Positions 38,473-48,890 of a stretch of 49,023 bases of DNA are shown here, in pieces; the stretch's first letter is position 1; every line of letters begins with the position of its first letter. This DNA is from Microcaldota archaeon (GTDB lineage: Archaea; Micrarchaeota; Micrarchaeia; Anstonellales; JAGGVH01), in assembly GCA_021158105.1 (NCBI GenBank), contig JAGGVH010000016.1, positions 1 to 49,023 on the forward strand, in the 5' to 3' direction. The translations under genes and the position numbers were made by a program. Under the pieces are notes generated by a model. That model had not been told where the DNA came from. It did no database searches and worked only from the letters and a program-made list of their open reading frames with translations.

Positions 38473-41037
38473 CTATTTATACCTTAAAAACGCCCCTATC
38501 CCAAAAAACATATTCTTAAACTGTGCACCTTCAGTAGTATTAGTAGAAATAAAATGATATTCAATGTTATGCCTATTAGCAAGATTAACAAGGTAATCAA
38601 TCAAAGGCATAGTTTCACTGTTAGGTTTAACTTTATCACCGGGCTTGATTATCCTGACATCCTCTTCACCATCATCGCCCTTAACAATCTCAACTGTATA
38701 ATCCAAATCTTCTGATATCAAAACAGAATCGGCTTTATAACTCTTTATCGCATCAATCACAGGCTTGAGACCATAAACTGCAAGCCCGCCGGTTACTGCA
38801 TCACCAATGAACCGCGACACCATCTTACGCTCCTGCATAGCCTCTTGTTCCATTATTATATCTTCACCTTTTCGTATGATTTCATTAATCCCTGCCTCAT
38901 CAGTATACCCAACATCTATAAGAGGTTTTAAAACCTTTATTTGATAATTAAACGGTTTCATCTTAATAAAATTCTCCTTGGCAGGACCGGGCCCGCCGAT
39001 CAAAACACCTTTAACCTGGTTTGGCATAAAATATCTATCCATGTACTCCCCTATCCGCTTATAATAATTTTCAATCTCCTCAGTAATCAAACGTTGATAT
39101 CGTGCTGCACTGTTATGAACAACAAAACTGTTTGCTATAAAATTTTTATATTCAGGAATAGTCAAATCATAAACTTCTTTTTCTATTCCTAACTTATCAA
39201 TGCTCGCTACTACTGCAGGAATAAGATCTGATGAAACTAAAACAGACATCTCATCCACAATTTCTTTATATCTCTTATAATTTGAGTCGCCCTTAAATGC
39301 TGATAACTGCTTTCTGAACACTGGCAAAACCTTTGCCTTAAACCTTTTACTGCCAATGCCCCTCTTTCCACTGAAAAACATGTTTAACCCGTCAAAATCC
39401 CTTGTTTTCATACCCATCTTATGTGCCTGTTTTAAAACATACCTGCCGTCCACTGGAACCTGCCTGATAACTTGTGTTACAGTTTCAGCTTTACATATCT
39501 TTTTACATCTTTCTTGTTTTGAAGACAAACTAAAACCTATTTCATTAGTAAAAATCTTAACAGATTCTAAATCAGATATGATCAACCCCCACTGCCTCTT
39601 TTTCTGGTTTTTATCAGTATGTTTCTCATAAACAGTTGATATGATCCCAAAACGTAATAACAACATTTGCAACTTTCGTATCAATTTTTCGGTAGTCATA
39701 GCAATTTCTATTTTTGTGTTTGCAATATATCCTTCCGCATCAAATAAACCCCTTATAAAAGCACTACAAACATTATTATCAGATTTCATTACAATCTCGG
39801 GTATATCTCTATTATCACTCTTTTCAAATACTGTTTTACTTATCTGTTTCAACATCCGTCCAAAATTCCTACCATAAACCCTTAATTCAAGATATGTCTT
39901 TTTTGCAAAGCTTCCTTTTTGTTTAGTCTTGTCGACCGTTCTTACTTTCGTATCGACTCCAAAAGTTTTTGAGATAAGTTTTGAATATAAGTCAACCAAT
40001 TCCTTTTTTGATTCATACAAAACCACTTTATCCCCATCAAAAGAACCATCACCTGTGAGATAACCTATAACCTGTGCGACATCACTGTTAAAATATCTAG
40101 GAAATTTGGGCAGTTTTGCTCCTTGTCTTCGCACCAGGCCAATCTTCAATGGAACCTCAACACCTTTGTGTGGTATGCATCTTACAGACAAAACCTTATC
40201 GCCTTTTTTAAGGTCTTTTGCCAACCTTTCCCCAATCCCATTCTCAGTGATTACAAAGAATCTATGTCCAGCAGTCGCCCTTATCTCCATTGTAGGATAT
40301 TTTGTTTTTATCAAGAATATTGACCTGTTCAAATTTTTAGTAACTACGGGGCAGATATAATCTTTAACTGAATAATCCTTAAAACTTGAAACTTTAAGAT
40401 AATCGTTCGGAAGAAGGTTTTTTATCTCAGTTATCACACCATCAGACTTTTGCACCAGCGTACCAGGATGCAAACATTGCCCACCGACGTGCACTTTAGC
40501 ATGTGCTGTTGAATTGACCTCTTTAAGCTTTTCAACTTCAGTACCTTTCAAGTAGGCCAGTGTAGCCTGCCTACCGTCCATCGCCAAAATTCCATAAACG
40601 TCAGTGTGTGATATCATACGTTCTAAAGGTTCAAGAAAGAATTTTGAATCACACCTATAAATCTGAACAGATAACGGTACCGGCGGCAGGATCGAAAACA
40701 GTTTAATGTCAACTTTTGCAGGGTTATCTGACACATTACCACAGAACACTGCAATACCGTTTTCAGGTGTCCGTCCAAGATTTTTAAGAAAACCTATAAC
40801 TTTCTCAAGTGCATCGCCCACATTAGTCCGTGTAGTCTTAGATTTAATATTGGTTGACTGGCTCCGCTCACTCCTTAATTTATTTGTTACTTCATGAAGT
40901 TGATACCCTGCAGGTATATAAACCGATATGAGCTGTGTACCACTACCCTTAAGTTTTCTTAAATAATCCAATTTACGTTTCAATTCAAACTTCTGATCCT
41001 TTGTAATGACCACTGGAACATCATCTGAAGCTGCCAT
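38473..41037 (-). CDS. prf1: Peptide chain release factor aRF1, interrupted by an in-frame intein
   Basis: Extein halves: ...STAHAKVHVGGQ / SAARYQRLITEEIENYYKRIGEYMDRYF...; host protein 399 aa after removal of 455 aa. Confidence 0.96.
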   Translation of the reverse strand: MAASDDVPVVITKDQKFELKRKLDYLRKLKGSGTQLISVYIPAGYQLHEVTNKLRSERSQSTNIKSKTTRTNVGDALEKVIGFLKNLGRTPENGIAVFCGNVSDNPAKVDIKLFSILPPVPLSVQIYRCDSKFFLEPLERMISHTDVYGILAMDGRQATLAYLKGTEVEKLKEVNSTAHAKVHVGGQCLHPGTLVQKSDGVITEIKNLLPNDYLKVSSFKDYSVKDYICPVVTKNLNRSIFLIKTKYPTMEIRATAGHRFFVITENGIGERLAKDLKKGDKVLSVRCIPHKGVEVPLKIGLVRRQGAKLPKFPRYFNSDVAQVIGYLTGDGSFDGDKVVLYESKKELVDLYSKLISKTFGVDTKVRTVDKTKQKGSFAKKTYLELRVYGRNFGRMLKQISKTVFEKSDNRDIPEIVMKSDNNVCSAFIRGLFDAEGYIANTKIEIAMTTEKLIRKLQMLLLRFGIISTVYEKHTDKNQKKRQWGLIISDLESVKIFTNEIGFSLSSKQERCKKICKAETVTQVIRQVPVDGRYVLKQAHKMGMKTRDFDGLNMFFSGKRGIGSKRFKAKVLPVFRKQLSAFKGDSNYKRYKEIVDEMSVLVSSDLIPAVVASIDKLGIEKEVYDLTIPEYKNFIANSFVVHNSAARYQRLITEEIENYYKRIGEYMDRYFMPNQVKGVLIGGPGPAKENFIKMKPFNYQIKVLKPLIDVGYTDEAGINEIIRKGEDIIMEQEAMQERKMVSRFIGDAVTGGLAVYGLKPVIDAIKSYKADSVLISEDLDYTVEIVKGDDGEEDVRIIKPGDKVKPNSETMPLIDYLVNLANRHNIEYHFISTNTTEGAQFKNMFFGIGAFLRYK
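39112..40476 (-). mobile_element. Intein with LAGLIDADG (DOD) homing endonuclease domain inside aRF1, 455 aa
   Basis: C1 start CLHPGTLVQKSDG, block B ATAGHRFFV, endonuclease motifs VIGYLTGDGSF and FIRGLFDAEGYI, C-terminus FIANSFVVHN followed by +1 Ser. Confidence 0.96.
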
Positions 41038-41194
41038 AATATAAGTTTAATTCAATATTTTTATAAACCGTGCAGGCATACATAGAAATATACAGACCAC
41101 TCAAACAAATTTCATAATGTTTATAAAACTTCGTATATAAAAGAAACCTATTCTTCTTATAGAAGTGTGATATTGATTTAAAGAGGTGTATTTG

Positions 41195-43384
41195 ATGGCA
41201 AAGAAAGAAAACATTGTTGAAATGGTTGAAAGATTGATGGGCAACCGGGAAAACATCAGAAACATTGCTATTGTTGCACACGTTGACCATGGCAAGACAA
41301 CACTGTCAGATTCATTAGTCGCACGAGCAGGACTAATGTCTAAGGAATTGGCAGGTGAACAAAGAGTTTTGGACTATGACGAACAAGAACAAGCAAGGGG
41401 AATAACTATTAAATCAGCAAACATTTCTCTTGCATTTCCATATCAGGGCAAAGATTATTTAATAAATCTGATTGACACGCCAGGGCATGTCGACTTTGGA
41501 GGCCATGTCACAAGAGCAATGCGCGCCGTTGACGGAGTCATAGTGGTCATAGATGCAGTTGAAGGTGTAATGCCCCAGACTGAAACAGTGCTACGGCAGG
41601 CTATAAAAGAACGTGCCAAGCCTGTCATTTTCATTAACAAGGTTGACCGTTTGATAAGTGAAATGAGGCTCACACCCGAAGATATGCAGAAACGGTTAAT
41701 AAAAATAGTATTACAAGTCAACAAACTGATAGGACAGTATGCACCAAAAGAATTCAAAGATGCATGGAAGGTTTCTGTTGAAAACGGAACGATATCATTC
41801 GGTTCAGCATTTCACAAGTGGGCAGTGTCGGCAAATTCAATGAAACGCACAGGGTTAGGTTTCAAAGACATAATAGAACTTACACAATCTGAAAGAGTAA
41901 AAGAATTGCAAGAAAAAACACCTGTCGACGAAATCATACTAGAAATGGCTATCCATCATCTGCCCAACCCGCTCACTGCACAGAAATACAGAATACCACA
42001 CCTGTGGAAAGGTGACATTGAATCACAGAACGGTAAGGATATGATTGAATGCAACCCGGACGGTAAACCGATAGGTGTTTGTTTTGGCGTGATGAACGAT
42101 CCACATGCAGGTGAAGTTGCACTTGTCAGGTTATTCTCAGGCACTGTAAAAAAAGGTGACCAGTTATACTTAGCATCAACGATGAGTTATGAGAAGATTC
42201 AACAGTTAGGGATATACATGGGCAAAGAAAGAGTAGTATGCAACGAATTAACGGCGGGCAACATTGCGGGCATTGTCGGACTGAAAGATGTGTACGTAGG
42301 AGAAACAATATCATCAGAACCTGTTGAACCGTTTGAAGAAATCAAACATTACTCAGAACCTGTGATAACCAAATCAATTGAAGCCAAGAACAGCAAAGAC
42401 TTGTCAAAACTTATCCAGGCGCTTCGTGCAATCTCAAAAGAAGACCCAACAATCAGGGTCAAGATCAACCAAGAAACAGGTGAACATTTGATTTCAGGCA
42501 TGGGAGAACTTCACTTAGAAATCATTGAATATAAACTTAAGAACGAAAAAAAGATTGACATCGTGACTTCTCCGCCGATTGTTGTTTACAGGGAAACGAT
42601 TCACAAAAAAGGGCCTGAAGTAGAAGGCAAATCGCCGAACAAGCATACTAAACTATTATTCTCCGTTGAACCATTAGAACCAGAATTTATCAAGGCAATC
42701 GATGAGGGCAAAGTTAGCGAGGGCAAGGCAAAAGGCAAAGCTTCAATCGAAGAATACATTGCAGGCGGTTTACAGAGGGATGAGGCAAAGAGAACCATTG
42801 AAGTCTTCAATAAGAACGTTCTGATTGATGCTACAAGGGGCGTACAATACTTAAACGAAATCATGGAACTTGTAAGGCAAGGGTTTGAAGAGGCAATGAG
42901 CAAGGGACCATTGGCACAGGAAAAAGTTGTCGGTGTCAAGGTCAAGATATTAGACGGTACAATTCACGAAGACCCAGTCCACCGCGGTCCTGCACAGATA
43001 TTGCCGACTGTTAGAAATCCGATCTATTCATCATTATTACAAGCAGGAGTAATAATACAGGAACCTAAGCAGAAAGTATTAATTCAGGTCCCACAGGAAT
43101 TCTCAGGTGCGGTTATTAATTTAGTAAACGGCAAGAGGGGGCAATTACTCAACATGGAGCAGGAAGGTGAAGTTGCAACATTGCATTTCAAAATACCTGT
43201 TGCAGAAATGTTTGGTTTTTCAAGTGACCTGAGAAGTACAACACAGGGCAAAGCTATATGGTATCAGGAATATGCAGGATATGAAGACATACCACGCGAC
43301 TTACAAAAGAACATTGTCCATCAAATCAGAAAGAGGAAAGGATTAAAACCTGAACCACCAGAACCCAAAGATTTTGTAAGTTAA
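41195..43384 (+). CDS. fusA: Translation elongation factor 2 (aEF-2)
   Basis: IVAHVDHGKTTLSDSL, DTPGHVDFGGHVTRAMRAVDG, NKVDR, HRGPAQILP. Confidence 0.98.
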   Translation: MAKKENIVEMVERLMGNRENIRNIAIVAHVDHGKTTLSDSLVARAGLMSKELAGEQRVLDYDEQEQARGITIKSANISLAFPYQGKDYLINLIDTPGHVDFGGHVTRAMRAVDGVIVVIDAVEGVMPQTETVLRQAIKERAKPVIFINKVDRLISEMRLTPEDMQKRLIKIVLQVNKLIGQYAPKEFKDAWKVSVENGTISFGSAFHKWAVSANSMKRTGLGFKDIIELTQSERVKELQEKTPVDEIILEMAIHHLPNPLTAQKYRIPHLWKGDIESQNGKDMIECNPDGKPIGVCFGVMNDPHAGEVALVRLFSGTVKKGDQLYLASTMSYEKIQQLGIYMGKERVVCNELTAGNIAGIVGLKDVYVGETISSEPVEPFEEIKHYSEPVITKSIEAKNSKDLSKLIQALRAISKEDPTIRVKINQETGEHLISGMGELHLEIIEYKLKNEKKIDIVTSPPIVVYRETIHKKGPEVEGKSPNKHTKLLFSVEPLEPEFIKAIDEGKVSEGKAKGKASIEEYIAGGLQRDEAKRTIEVFNKNVLIDATRGVQYLNEIMELVRQGFEEAMSKGPLAQEKVVGVKVKILDGTIHEDPVHRGPAQILPTVRNPIYSSLLQAGVIIQEPKQKVLIQVPQEFSGAVINLVNGKRGQLLNMEQEGEVATLHFKIPVAEMFGFSSDLRSTTQGKAIWYQEYAGYEDIPRDLQKNIVHQIRKRKGLKPEPPEPKDFVS

Positions 43385-43405
43385 ACCAAACCATAATTTT
43401 ATTTT

Positions 43406-44095
43406 TTAACTTTGGAATTCTTCCTCAATCTCAGGTTTAGGTGGCGAACGATAAAATATCATCTTAACCCCGGCCTTTAGTATCAGATATAACATTATCA
43501 ATACTGTGATAAGCAAAATCGTCCTGTAAACATCATACGATTCTGATACAACAGTTATCTCACCATCATCATCTGCAACTGATATCAGGTCAAACGTTGC
43601 AACATTATCTTTAAACGATTTGGCATACTGTGCAGACGATATACTATACGGAAAAATGATTTTATAGATAAATGTTGCATTCTTAAGCTTAAGGTCTCTT
43701 ATAAAGTTAGATGACGAACTAATCTGTGACCCCCCTGGTATGACTGGATAAATCTGCGGCAACGTATTAACAATAACTGTTGACTTTCTAAGTATGAGCC
43801 AGTCAAAACCATTAGTATAATTATAAAACCTGCCGTTCTGGAAATCTCGTTCATAAACAACAGTCATCCCATCAACATAGCATTGGTTCTTGCATGAATC
43901 ATTAAGCTGTTTGATAAATTCCTCTTTAGTAATAGAACTATTGTCATACAAACTAGAATAATCTATAAACAGTTTGACATGTGACGACCCGTCAACATTG
44001 ATTTCCTGTTGTAAAGTATAGTCAACTGCAAAAATTAATGAACTGGACAATGATAACAAAAACAATATTAATAACACTCTTATCATGCCCATCAC
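43406..44095 (-). CDS. Secreted/membrane-anchored protein (signal peptide, C-terminal TM)
   Basis: N-terminal signal LLILFLLSLSSSLIFA; C-terminal TILLITVLIMLYLILKAGVKMIF. Confidence 0.55.
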   Translation of the reverse strand: MMGMIRVLLILFLLSLSSSLIFAVDYTLQQEINVDGSSHVKLFIDYSSLYDNSSITKEEFIKQLNDSCKNQCYVDGMTVVYERDFQNGRFYNYTNGFDWLILRKSTVIVNTLPQIYPVIPGGSQISSSSNFIRDLKLKNATFIYKIIFPYSISSAQYAKSFKDNVATFDLISVADDDGEITVVSESYDVYRTILLITVLIMLYLILKAGVKMIFYRSPPKPEIEEEFQS

Positions 44096-44118
44096 ATCAC
44101 CACAAATTTCAATATATG

Positions 44119-45069
44119 TTAATATTTATAAACATTTGTGTATCTTGATGACTGGCTCCTTGCAACTTCTAAAAGTTTAAGCAGCACGATTAGTGATGCG
44201 ACCCCTACAATGATTTCCTTAGCATAAATGTTCTGGAATGCAACTGCTAAATAATTGAAGATGCTATGGAATATGATTGCAGCAATCAACCCATTCCTCG
44301 GCGATGAAAACAACTTCTTCTCAAACCCCAGTATGGTCATCATGACAAACAACCCGTGCGCTGTAGCAGTTATGTATGTCCTGTTAAGTATGATGCTGAC
44401 CCACGCACCCACACCGAGAGACAACGGACTTGCGATGACTGAGAAATAGATCAAGTTCTCAATAAAACTAAACCCTGCACCGATCGCAAACGCGGTGGTT
44501 ATTATTGATGGATAACCTTTAATCAACAACCCCTTGTTTTTGAATAATAAAACTGATAAATATTTTAACACCTCTTCAACCACTGGAGTGATTATTATCA
44601 CCATCAGAAAGTTTAATGGTAACAATACATATATACTCTGGTTGACAAGAAATGATAATATGCATGCCATTGCACCAATAGTTACCAGTTTGCCCACTCC
44701 CCTGAATATGTCATTGTTCATAAAAGCAAAGATTAATGATGAAAACAATAACGTAAAAACAGGAAACAGTGATGACAACAGTGAGATGATAAAAAGTTTA
44801 ATCCACATGTCATTAACACCTGGCAAAGTCATTAAATAATACGCCACACCAAATACCACAATTAAAATAGATAAAAGGCCCACCCATCTAAAATCCTTAA
44901 ACGGGCGGTTAACTTTAAACTTATCTTTAAGGACAAGTTTTACAATGGTTATGGTTGTCAGTAGATAAAAGAATATCAGCATGACCATTTCAATGAACGC
45001 CAACACCTGATCAATGTCCTGCCCGATGTTTCCAGCCTGGTTATACATTGCAACACCTTCTATTTCCAT
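44119..45069 (-). CDS. PrsW-like intramembrane metalloprotease
   Basis: TPVVEEVLKYLSVLLF, GAGFSFIENLIYF, ITATAHGLFVMM, IIFHSIFNYLA. Confidence 0.8.
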   Translation of the reverse strand: MEIEGVAMYNQAGNIGQDIDQVLAFIEMVMLIFFYLLTTITIVKLVLKDKFKVNRPFKDFRWVGLLSILIVVFGVAYYLMTLPGVNDMWIKLFIISLLSSLFPVFTLLFSSLIFAFMNNDIFRGVGKLVTIGAMACILSFLVNQSIYVLLPLNFLMVIIITPVVEEVLKYLSVLLFKNKGLLIKGYPSIITTAFAIGAGFSFIENLIYFSVIASPLSLGVGAWVSIILNRTYITATAHGLFVMMTILGFEKKLFSSPRNGLIAAIIFHSIFNYLAVAFQNIYAKEIIVGVASLIVLLKLLEVARSQSSRYTNVYKY

Positions 45070-45434
45070 ACATAATATCTAACCTTTTTAAAAGGAAACC
45101 CTGGCACCCTGCGCGTGATTGAGACGACATTCGTACCCTTATGATAATGTGATGATGGGCAAGTGTTATACAGTTCAATGCCCTCGCCGTCATACTCTGC
45201 ACTGATACAATATCCACTGTCTTTTGTTAAACTGCTCATCACATCTTTTGCATCCTCAGTAACATCATAACTCCCTGTAACTTTATAAATCGTCTCAGCA
45301 AAATCGTTCGCAATCTGATACTCATACAACGTCGTATCAACTTTATAGGTGTTGGCAGTCAAAAGCAAAAAGCCTATCAACACAGACGCAAACATTAAAG
45401 AAAACACACTTTCCCAACTCATCATCCTAACCAC
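45060..45434 (-). CDS. Pilin-like secreted protein with N-terminal TM
   Basis: SWESVFSLMFASVLIGFLLLTANTYKVDTTLYEYQIANDFAETIYKV. Confidence 0.5.
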   Translation of the reverse strand: MVRMMSWESVFSLMFASVLIGFLLLTANTYKVDTTLYEYQIANDFAETIYKVTGSYDVTEDAKDVMSSLTKDSGYCISAEYDGEGIELYNTCPSSHYHKGTNVVSITRRVPGFPFKKVRYYVWK

Positions 45435-45447
45435 TCACACATGGACA

Positions 45448-45897
45448 TTAATCATCCACACACACTATCAACTTGGCAATAGACCTATTCATCACGCCAT
45501 ACCGCGTAATACACACCCTGTCATCATCAAAATCAAGATCGCACTGGATGTCACCGAGTTTGCCAGAACATAATGTAACATTTTTGTATTTCAACTTTGA
45601 AATCACTTTATCATACTCATTCTTATCCAATATCTTATGATCATTAAAACTACAATCATCATATGACCCAAACTTTATCAGATGGTCTGCAATTTCCAAT
45701 GCCCAGTTGTATTTTGAAACTGTCTTCATCCTAACCTCTGTCCTGTATGTAACATTAACCAATACAGTTATACATAAATAAAGTATCATTACAATGCCAA
45801 GCATGAAAATCATTAGATCAAACGAAATCATGCCGACCATACCTTTCAAACTTTGCTTTTTATTATTACCACGGCTCACGCTCTCCACCTTGCCCAT
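45448..45897 (-). CDS. Pilin-like secreted protein (start trimmed to MGKVESVS)
   Basis: KKQSLKGMVGMISFDLMIFMLGIVMILYLCITVLVNV; overlaps upstream pilin gene. Confidence 0.5.
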   Translation of the reverse strand: MGKVESVSRGNNKKQSLKGMVGMISFDLMIFMLGIVMILYLCITVLVNVTYRTEVRMKTVSKYNWALEIADHLIKFGSYDDCSFNDHKILDKNEYDKVISKLKYKNVTLCSGKLGDIQCDLDFDDDRVCITRYGVMNRSIAKLIVCVDD

Positions 45898-46237
45898 TAT
45901 CATACAACACCTTGGAATTAATAATCGGTACTGTAGCACTATTATACGAAACATTAGTAACAAGTTCGTTCCCAAACACTGGAGTCGTCCCCGGATACTT
46001 GTTTACTTTCTTGCCACCATAGTACAAATCAGAATATTTGGCCTTGAAATCATAATGTTCTGACAGGTAAACACTGTCATACCATGCATACATTGCATCC
46101 CTTGTGCGGTTTGCTGAATGAACGATGTTGCTCAACATGTCGTGCGACGCTGACAATATCATCAGTATTATGGTTAGCGCAACAAACGTAGCATACAACA
46201 TTTCAAGGGACAGTTGGCCTCTCGTCATATCTCCCAT
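45866..46237 (-). CDS. Class III signal peptide pilin-like protein
   Basis: TRG|QLSLEMLYATFVALTIILMIL, exact QxSxE motif. Confidence 0.8.
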   Translation of the reverse strand: MGDMTRGQLSLEMLYATFVALTIILMILSASHDMLSNIVHSANRTRDAMYAWYDSVYLSEHYDFKAKYSDLYYGGKKVNKYPGTTPVFGNELVTNVSYNSATVPIINSKVLYDNGQGGEREPW

Positions 46238-46255
46238 TTACCCACCAATTTGCTA

Positions 46256-47293
46256 TTACTTTGTATACAAAGATATTATATCATTCACACTCAAAAGTCT
46301 GCCTACCACTGTGGAATTATCATCATTTCCAAACTCATGAAACACTTGGTCCCATGTAACATCACCATTACTGCCTATAACCTTTGAAAATGTAAACTCC
46401 TTGTTTACTGGAACATAACCCCCACTCATTGAACCCGTTTTTTTATCATACACAATAACACCAAACGGTTTGTCAAACGTTACGTTCGCAGAATATACTG
46501 TACTTTCGTCAGGACTGGTTTCCAATAACGGCTTATTATACCCTTCCCCAGAGAGTGATTTAATATTAATGTTGCTATCACACGACGACGTCCATGTGAG
46601 TTTTCTAAAATCAAACCCAGTCAATATAAACGGTTTACAATCTCTAATATTGACAGCATTGTAAACTGTATCAAAGTTTACATTGCCACTTAACATACTG
46701 CGCATTGAACCTAATGATGACATACAACCTTTAAAATCATCAGAATCATTTGTGCACACATAAACAACTGTATAATCGTTATCACCCAACCGTGCAATCT
46801 CATCAGCAAACAACATTAATGTGACCCCGCGTTTTAGGTCAGGTTTTATGTCAGGAACTACTGAGTAATTCATGACTGCATGGTGGTCTTCATCAACAGT
46901 GCACATCGCATTCTCGCAAGGGTCAAAAGGCAAAGAATCTAACAATGGACAGACTGTCCCAGTTATAACACCAGACGTGCCGCCTGTTAACACGCCAAGC
47001 CCTGCCTGGACAGCAGGATCGCATGCACAGTCCTTAACACAATACGTCGTCCTTAAAACCCACATAATATACCCGACCCACATCCCCTGTTCAACTATAC
47101 TGCCAAGGTTATGCTTGGCATCGAGCGTTTCATAATACATCTTCTCAGACAACAATGCTCTTGAATACTCTTGGGCATGATACATTTGTGAATATGTATA
47201 AAGAGCAAGCATGACTGCTGATGAAAACACCATCACTAAGACAAAAGAAAGAAAACCTTTCCTGTTGGATAACATCCCTTTTATGTGCCCCAC
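46256..47293 (-). CDS. Large pilin-like secreted protein, Cys-containing
   Basis: LSNRKGFLSFVLVMVFSSAVMLALYTYSQMYHAQEYSRAL; extracellular domain with CVKDCACDP. Confidence 0.55.
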   Translation of the reverse strand: MGHIKGMLSNRKGFLSFVLVMVFSSAVMLALYTYSQMYHAQEYSRALLSEKMYYETLDAKHNLGSIVEQGMWVGYIMWVLRTTYCVKDCACDPAVQAGLGVLTGGTSGVITGTVCPLLDSLPFDPCENAMCTVDEDHHAVMNYSVVPDIKPDLKRGVTLMLFADEIARLGDNDYTVVYVCTNDSDDFKGCMSSLGSMRSMLSGNVNFDTVYNAVNIRDCKPFILTGFDFRKLTWTSSCDSNINIKSLSGEGYNKPLLETSPDESTVYSANVTFDKPFGVIVYDKKTGSMSGGYVPVNKEFTFSKVIGSNGDVTWDQVFHEFGNDDNSTVVGRLLSVNDIISLYTK

Positions 47294-47376
47294 ACAACAA
47301 GATAACCAGAAAAGAGTTAAATATTTAACGCAAGAACTATGATTAAAAGCATCAAATCATAAAAATTATAAACCGT

Positions 47377-47850
47377 TTAATGCAATTGGATCTCCTTTGC
47401 AATATTATACTGGTTGAACGTTATAAATTTCACACCTTTCTTAGGTATGTTGGCATAATCAGTCTTATTCCTTATAGCCATAAGATATTTCTGGATAGTG
47501 TTATAATCCTTTGTCTTCTTAACAATAATGTCAAAATAACCTCCTTTCTGCACTAGATTGACAATCAACGGTTCAGTTATTGGAAGATTAAACTGTTTAC
47601 AAAATTTAAGAAAATCTCTTGCCATGATACCGCTCATTGCAATGGGCTTTCCCCCTTTCCTGATTTCTATGTCCAAGTAAATCAGTTTCATAAGGTCAAC
47701 ACTGGGGTCGCCATAAAACTGCAAATAACTTAATGTCTCCTTATTGCGTATTGGCCGGATAATAATTTCAATTTTTGATCCTTTTTTTATGGGCTCCATT
47801 ACATTTAACAACATAGAATTAAAATTTTCTATTGCCCCGTAATTATCCAT
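47377..47850 (-). CDS. Hypothetical cytosolic protein
   Basis: 157-aa ORF, 8-nt overlap with upstream secreted-protein gene. Confidence 0.5.
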   Translation of the reverse strand: MDNYGAIENFNSMLLNVMEPIKKGSKIEIIIRPIRNKETLSYLQFYGDPSVDLMKLIYLDIEIRKGGKPIAMSGIMARDFLKFCKQFNLPITEPLIVNLVQKGGYFDIIVKKTKDYNTIQKYLMAIRNKTDYANIPKKGVKFITFNQYNIAKEIQLH

Positions 47851-48685
47851 ACGTTTCCCTCACATAATTATGAACCCTAAACATTAAAATCCTTTCTTTA
47901 CTGTTGTCATACACCTTCTGCCCTAATTCTTCTAATGATTCTGTTGGGTATTTTGCATAATATGCTTTCAAACCATACAGATACGCCATTTTTGCACTGT
48001 CCCAGTCATACGTTGGAACACCGCAAATGTTCCACCTAGAAATCAAAGGATTAATACCAAGATTCCTCTCAGCCGAATGGACGAATGTCACTGCATCAAC
48101 ATAATCTTTAAACTCATATGATGTATTAAAATGATATGTTGTGTTAACAATCATGTTAATCCTTTTTGTAGTATTAGCATAATCAACCATTGCATCGAGA
48201 AACTCCCAACGCAGTGCCAACATTACTGGCCTGCAATTGATTTCGCTGTGGAAACATACATTCCTGCACGACTGCTCATCATAACACCATGACTTGTAAA
48301 GCCCTAAAAATTTGATACATTTATCATAATATGTATCATTTGCCATAGAAGATTTAAACTTGTTAAACTGCTCTAACGACTCATTTAAAAGCGAAGATGC
48401 ATTGTCAGAAGTTAGCCCATAATAACAAACCAATACCTTTTTTATAACATTCTTGTCAGTTATAATTTCAGGCGTATCATACTTACCACTAGTTATTATC
48501 ATGTGGGGCTCATTGGAAATAGAAACTACATAATATTGTTCACCACAGTTAACATTTGACAACGAATAATACTGCTCGTTACCTATATGATGATACACAA
48601 AATGTTCTATCTGAAACATGTCAAGTGGATGCACTAGAACTGTTGACATTAAAATGAATAGGATAATCATATGATTGTTAGCCAT
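47843..48685 (-). CDS. Secreted Cys-containing hypothetical protein
   Basis: Signal MIILFILMSTVLVHP; multiple Cys and NxT/NxS sites. Confidence 0.5.
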   Translation of the reverse strand: MANNHMIILFILMSTVLVHPLDMFQIEHFVYHHIGNEQYYSLSNVNCGEQYYVVSISNEPHMIITSGKYDTPEIITDKNVIKKVLVCYYGLTSDNASSLLNESLEQFNKFKSSMANDTYYDKCIKFLGLYKSWCYDEQSCRNVCFHSEINCRPVMLALRWEFLDAMVDYANTTKRINMIVNTTYHFNTSYEFKDYVDAVTFVHSAERNLGINPLISRWNICGVPTYDWDSAKMAYLYGLKAYYAKYPTESLEELGQKVYDNSKERILMFRVHNYVRETYG

Positions 48686-48890
48686 GACATATAATAATTT
48701 TTCAATATTTAAAAATATATAGGTAAACTATAAAGTAACCCGCGAAAAATTTCATACAAAATATATAATAAGTTAAAGGCACCTTGTGAGGTGAACGAAA
48801 CCGAACAGAGCAGAGTTGGAAACTGAAGTTTGAGTCAAAACGAGCAAAGCAGAACTGTTTATCCGCTGTTAGTTTCAATAAGCGAGTGGG

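Noticed and set aside
38473-41037. aRF1 as a fused two-gene product or frameshifted gene
   Set aside because: A single open frame with intein blocks, DOD motifs and an exact GGQ/SAARYQRL rejoin explains the extra 455 aa.
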